Assembly: GCA_902478395.1 (NCBI GenBank)
Contig: CABSKZ010000122.1
Span: 1 to 7,926 of the forward strand
DNA: 7,926 nt
Reading direction: 5' to 3'
Source: an uncultured Eubacteriales bacterium
Lineage (GTDB): Bacteria; Bacillota; Clostridia; UBA1381; UBA9506
Under the pieces are notes generated by a model that did not search any database, was not told the origin of the DNA, and worked only from the letters and a program-made list of their open reading frames with translations. Made by a program: the position numbers and the translations under genes. Every line of letters begins with the position of its first letter. Within the stretch, counting starts at the first letter, position 1. Below, piece by piece: positions 6,718-7,926 of this stretch.

Positions 6718-7103
6718 GCCGGTTCCTCTGTTTTCTTTTGGCAGCCCGGGGCCCCTTCCGCTTCCTGCATCAAAAGCCCGGCCTGCTGCAGCAGTTTGTT
6801 CACTGCCGCGGCGACTGCCTGGTACGAATCTGCCGCCAGGCTGTCTTCCCGGGCGACAAAAATCAGGTCATACCCCGTTCTGACCTGCGGCTCCGCGAGT
6901 CGGTAACTTTCCTTTAAAAGGCGGCGAATCCGGTTGCGCCGCACCGCCTTTGCAAGCTTTTTCCCCACCTTGAGTCCGAGCCGGTTACGCCGCGACCCAT
7001 TCGGCAGGTAATACAATACAAAAAACCTGTGGTATGTTCTTTTTCCTTTGCGATAAATCCTCAAAAACTGCTCGTTTCTGTTTAAACTGATGGTATGTTC
7101 CAT
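6714..7103 (-). CDS. rnpA: Ribonuclease P protein component RnpA
   Basis: RnpA binds the catalytic RNase P RNA and helps remove 5' leaders from pre-tRNA. From the ATG at 7103 the protein has 129 residues. The family RNR signature is [13 protein letters not shown] (53-65), preceded by [10 protein letters not shown] (41-50) and followed by GYDLIFVAR (77-85). The last 20 or so residues ([17 protein letters not shown]) extend beyond the folded core and look disordered. The frame stays open upstream to 7199, but that extension (WSLRYFSSAAFF...) does not resemble the family. An AAAGGATC ribosome binding site sits before 7103, so the shorter start is preferred. The stop overlaps the yidD ATG. A 97-nt gap with a hairpin separates it from rpmH. 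Confidence 0.95.
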   Translation of the reverse strand: MEHTISLNRNEQFLRIYRKGKRTYHRFFVLYYLPNGSRRNRLGLKVGKKLAKAVRRNRIRRLLKESYRLAEPQVRTGYDLIFVAREDSLAADSYQAVAAAVNKLLQQAGLLMQEAEGAPGCQKKTEEPA

Positions 7104-7160
7104 AAAATTGGATCCTTTTTCGGATTTGGGCCTGCCAAACTGCTGAATTATGAAGAAAGC

Positions 7161-7183
7161 CGCTGAAGAAAAGTACCTCAGCG
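7161..7183 (-). other. Hairpin between rpmH and rnpA
   Basis: On the minus strand, CGCTGAGG (7183-7176) and CTTCAGCG (7168-7161) form an 8-bp stem with one G-U pair around a 7-nt loop. There is no U run after it. It sits 18 nt beyond the rpmH stop and may serve as an RNA processing or stability element that sets L34 and RnpA levels apart, or as a weak attenuator. Confidence 0.5.
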
Positions 7184-7200
7184 ACCAAAATTCATTCACA

Positions 7201-7335
7201 CTATGCAGACAGTACCTTTCTGCCCTTTAGTCTTCTTCTCGCTAAAACCTTTCTGCCGGAACGAGAGCTCATACGGCTTCTGAAGCCATGATCTTTTTTC
7301 CTTTTCCGGGTATTCGGCTGAAATGTTCTTTTCAA
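7201..7335 (-). CDS. rpmH: 50S ribosomal protein L34, TTG start
   Basis: This 44-residue, very basic protein reads (M)[19 protein letters not shown] at the start and ends in [12 protein letters not shown]. It covers the whole L34 family from the KRTFQP opening to the KxxxSA end. L34 is a component of the large ribosomal subunit. The start is TTG at 7335, preceded by GGGAGG (7349-7344) at about 8 nt spacing. No ATG lies at the right place, so an ATG-only search misses the gene, and a longer spurious frame covers the same bases. A perfect-consensus promoter lies about 75 nt upstream. It is the first gene of the rpmH-rnpA-yidD-yidC-jag cluster. The stretch [10 protein letters not shown] varies slightly from the common RKRxKxHGFR pattern but keeps all the typical positions. 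Confidence 0.96.
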   Translation of the reverse strand: MKRTFQPNTRKRKKDHGFRSRMSSRSGRKVLARRRLKGRKVLSA

Positions 7336-7409
7336 TTGTTCCACCTCCCATGACGACCCCGAATGGTCTGACAATCATACCACTTTCGTTTTTATCATAT
7401 ACTTTACAT

Positions 7410-7438
7410 ATTATATAGTGTTGAAGAGGAGTTGTCAA
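7410..7438 (-). promoter_or_regulatory. Perfect-consensus sigma-A type promoter for the rpmH operon
   Basis: On the minus strand, TTGACA (7438-7433) is followed by exactly 17 nt and then TATAAT (7415-7410). Both hexamers match the consensus at every base. Transcription should start near 7403, giving a 5' leader of about 68 nt before the rpmH TTG start. The strength suits the high demand for ribosomal protein L34. Confidence 0.9.
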
Positions 7439-7459
7439 TAGTTTTTTTCGCTAAATATA

Positions 7460-7486
7460 TGAATAAAAAATGAAAAAATGAAAAAA
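7460..7486 (+). repeat. Short A-rich tandem repeat, possible UP element
   Basis: Three successive units start with TG and run into adenines: an 11-nt unit (7460-7470) and two identical 8-nt TGAAAAAA units (7471-7478 and 7479-7486). They end just upstream of the -35 region of the plus-strand promoter, where an A-rich UP element would bind the RNA polymerase alpha subunit. An AT-rich curved spacer between two divergent promoters is the simpler reading. Confidence 0.45.
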
Positions 7487-7492
7487 GTGCTG

Positions 7493-7519
7493 TTGTTTTC
7501 CATTTGTTTGTGGTATAAT
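7493..7519 (+). promoter_or_regulatory. Extended -10 promoter for the plus-strand gene at 7563
   Basis: TATAAT (7514-7519) is preceded by TG-N (7511-7513), making an extended -10 element. The -35 is weak: TTGTTT at 7493-7498 with a 15-nt spacer. Transcription should start around 7526, giving a short leader that includes AGGAGG at 7551-7556. It diverges from the rpmH promoter. Confidence 0.75.
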
Positions 7520-7562
7520 GGCATTCGGAATTCTGATGCAATTCATTTTTAGGAGGCAGTTT

Positions 7563-7926
7563 ATGCGAATAGATTTATCATGTCCCGTGGAAAGCCGGGG
7601 CGTAACCGTGAAAAATAACAGCAAAACAGGTGAGCCGTATGCTCTGTTCCGGTTGTTTAACCTAAGCGACAAGACGATTCAGGGACTGAATTACCAGGTG
7701 AATGCTTACGATGCGTTCGGCAAAGAGCTTGGTTCCATCGCCGTTTCTCTCTCGGACCTCGACGGAAAACCAAAAGAATTCTTTGCGGCGAACAAAGCGA
7801 TTTCTTTAAAAGATTACCCGGAAGCGAAGCATTTTGTACCGGAATTTGAGGAAATTACATTCGAAGACGGGAGCGTGTACACACCGTCTGACGATATTAT
7901 TGATATTGATATTGCAGAGCCGGATT
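7563..7926 (+). CDS. Uncharacterised cytoplasmic protein, 3' end beyond window
   Basis: The frame is open from ATG 7563 to the window edge, giving 121 complete codons with no stop. AGGAGG lies 6 nt upstream, and an extended -10 promoter precedes it, so the gene is real. The product begins MRIDLSCPVESRGVTVKNN and continues with alternating hydrophobic strands (ALFRLFNLSDKTIQGLNYQV, then VNAYDAFGKELGSIAVSL). This suggests a beta-sandwich or Ig-like fold. It then has an acidic end (DDIIDIDIAEPD). There is no signal peptide, membrane segment or catalytic motif. Phrases such as FNLSDKTI..L...V.AYD..G have a general resemblance to small uncharacterised clostridial proteins, but I cannot name the family. 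The C-terminal part, which might carry a domain that explains it, is not in the window. Confidence 0.8.
   Translation, partial: MRIDLSCPVESRGVTVKNNSKTGEPYALFRLFNLSDKTIQGLNYQVNAYDAFGKELGSIAVSLSDLDGKPKEFFAANKAISLKDYPEAKHFVPEFEEITFEDGSVYTPSDDIIDIDIAEPD

Noticed and set aside
7196..7438. An 80-codon minus-strand frame over rpmH
   Set aside because: The L34 frame in the same bases matches the family from end to end and has its own ribosome binding site. This frame begins upstream of the transcription start predicted from the consensus promoter.
7336..7562. Possible origin of replication (oriC) next to rpmH
   Set aside because: The region is AT-rich, but no acceptable DnaA boxes are present. TGTGGTATAA at 7509-7518 resembles a box only if one base is removed, and it coincides with the -10 element.
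7451..7672. A 73-codon minus-strand frame opposite the 5' end of the plus-strand gene
   Set aside because: It overlaps the AT-rich promoter region and a better-supported plus-strand gene, and it shows no motif.

Overview
The window looks like chromosomal DNA from a Gram-positive member of the class Clostridia, possibly Oscillospiraceae-like. The grounds are strong AGGAGG-type ribosome binding sites, several TTG starts, a sigma-A type promoter, a short rhodanese-less ThiI, a SpoIIIJ-type YidC without a large periplasmic domain, and a Jag/KhpB protein. Genus-level placement is not possible from this sequence alone. The core genes look moderately GC-balanced; the first 0.75 kb reads more AT-rich.

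Layout. (1) Bases 1-733, plus strand: the remnant of an XRE-type regulator with a helical TPR-like C-terminal half. Its HTH part is broken or missing. (2) Bases 734-905: a convergent intergenic region with a strong bidirectional hairpin terminator and a long imperfect inverted repeat. (3) Bases 906-4673, minus strand: a tight four-gene cluster transcribed in the order rarA, class I SAM methyltransferase, thiI, small multidrug export family membrane protein, with gaps of 2, 15 and 19 nt. (4) Bases 4703-4747: a terminator closing the upstream operon. (5) Bases 4762-7335, minus strand: the classical rpmH-rnpA-yidD-yidC-jag cluster (ribosomal protein L34, RNase P protein, two membrane-insertion proteins and a KH/R3H RNA-binding protein). 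It is driven by a perfect-consensus promoter at 7410-7438. (6) Bases 7336-7562: a divergent, AT-rich promoter region. (7) Bases 7563-7926, plus strand: the 5' part of an unrecognised protein that runs off the window.

Functionally the minus-strand genes are housekeeping: translation and RNA processing (rpmH, rnpA, thiI, jag), insertion of membrane proteins (yidD, yidC), replication-fork maintenance (rarA), plus a methyltransferase of unknown substrate and a membrane protein of uncertain role. rpmH was recovered by reading the minus strand by eye; it uses a TTG start and is hidden under a longer spurious frame.

I see no CRISPR array, insertion sequence, tRNA or rRNA, and no convincing new system. 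The items most worth a second look are the broken regulator, the inverted repeat at 827-889, the unusual 220-nt yidD-yidC spacer, the position of the rpmH cluster away from visible dnaA/oriC signals, and the uncharacterised divergent gene.
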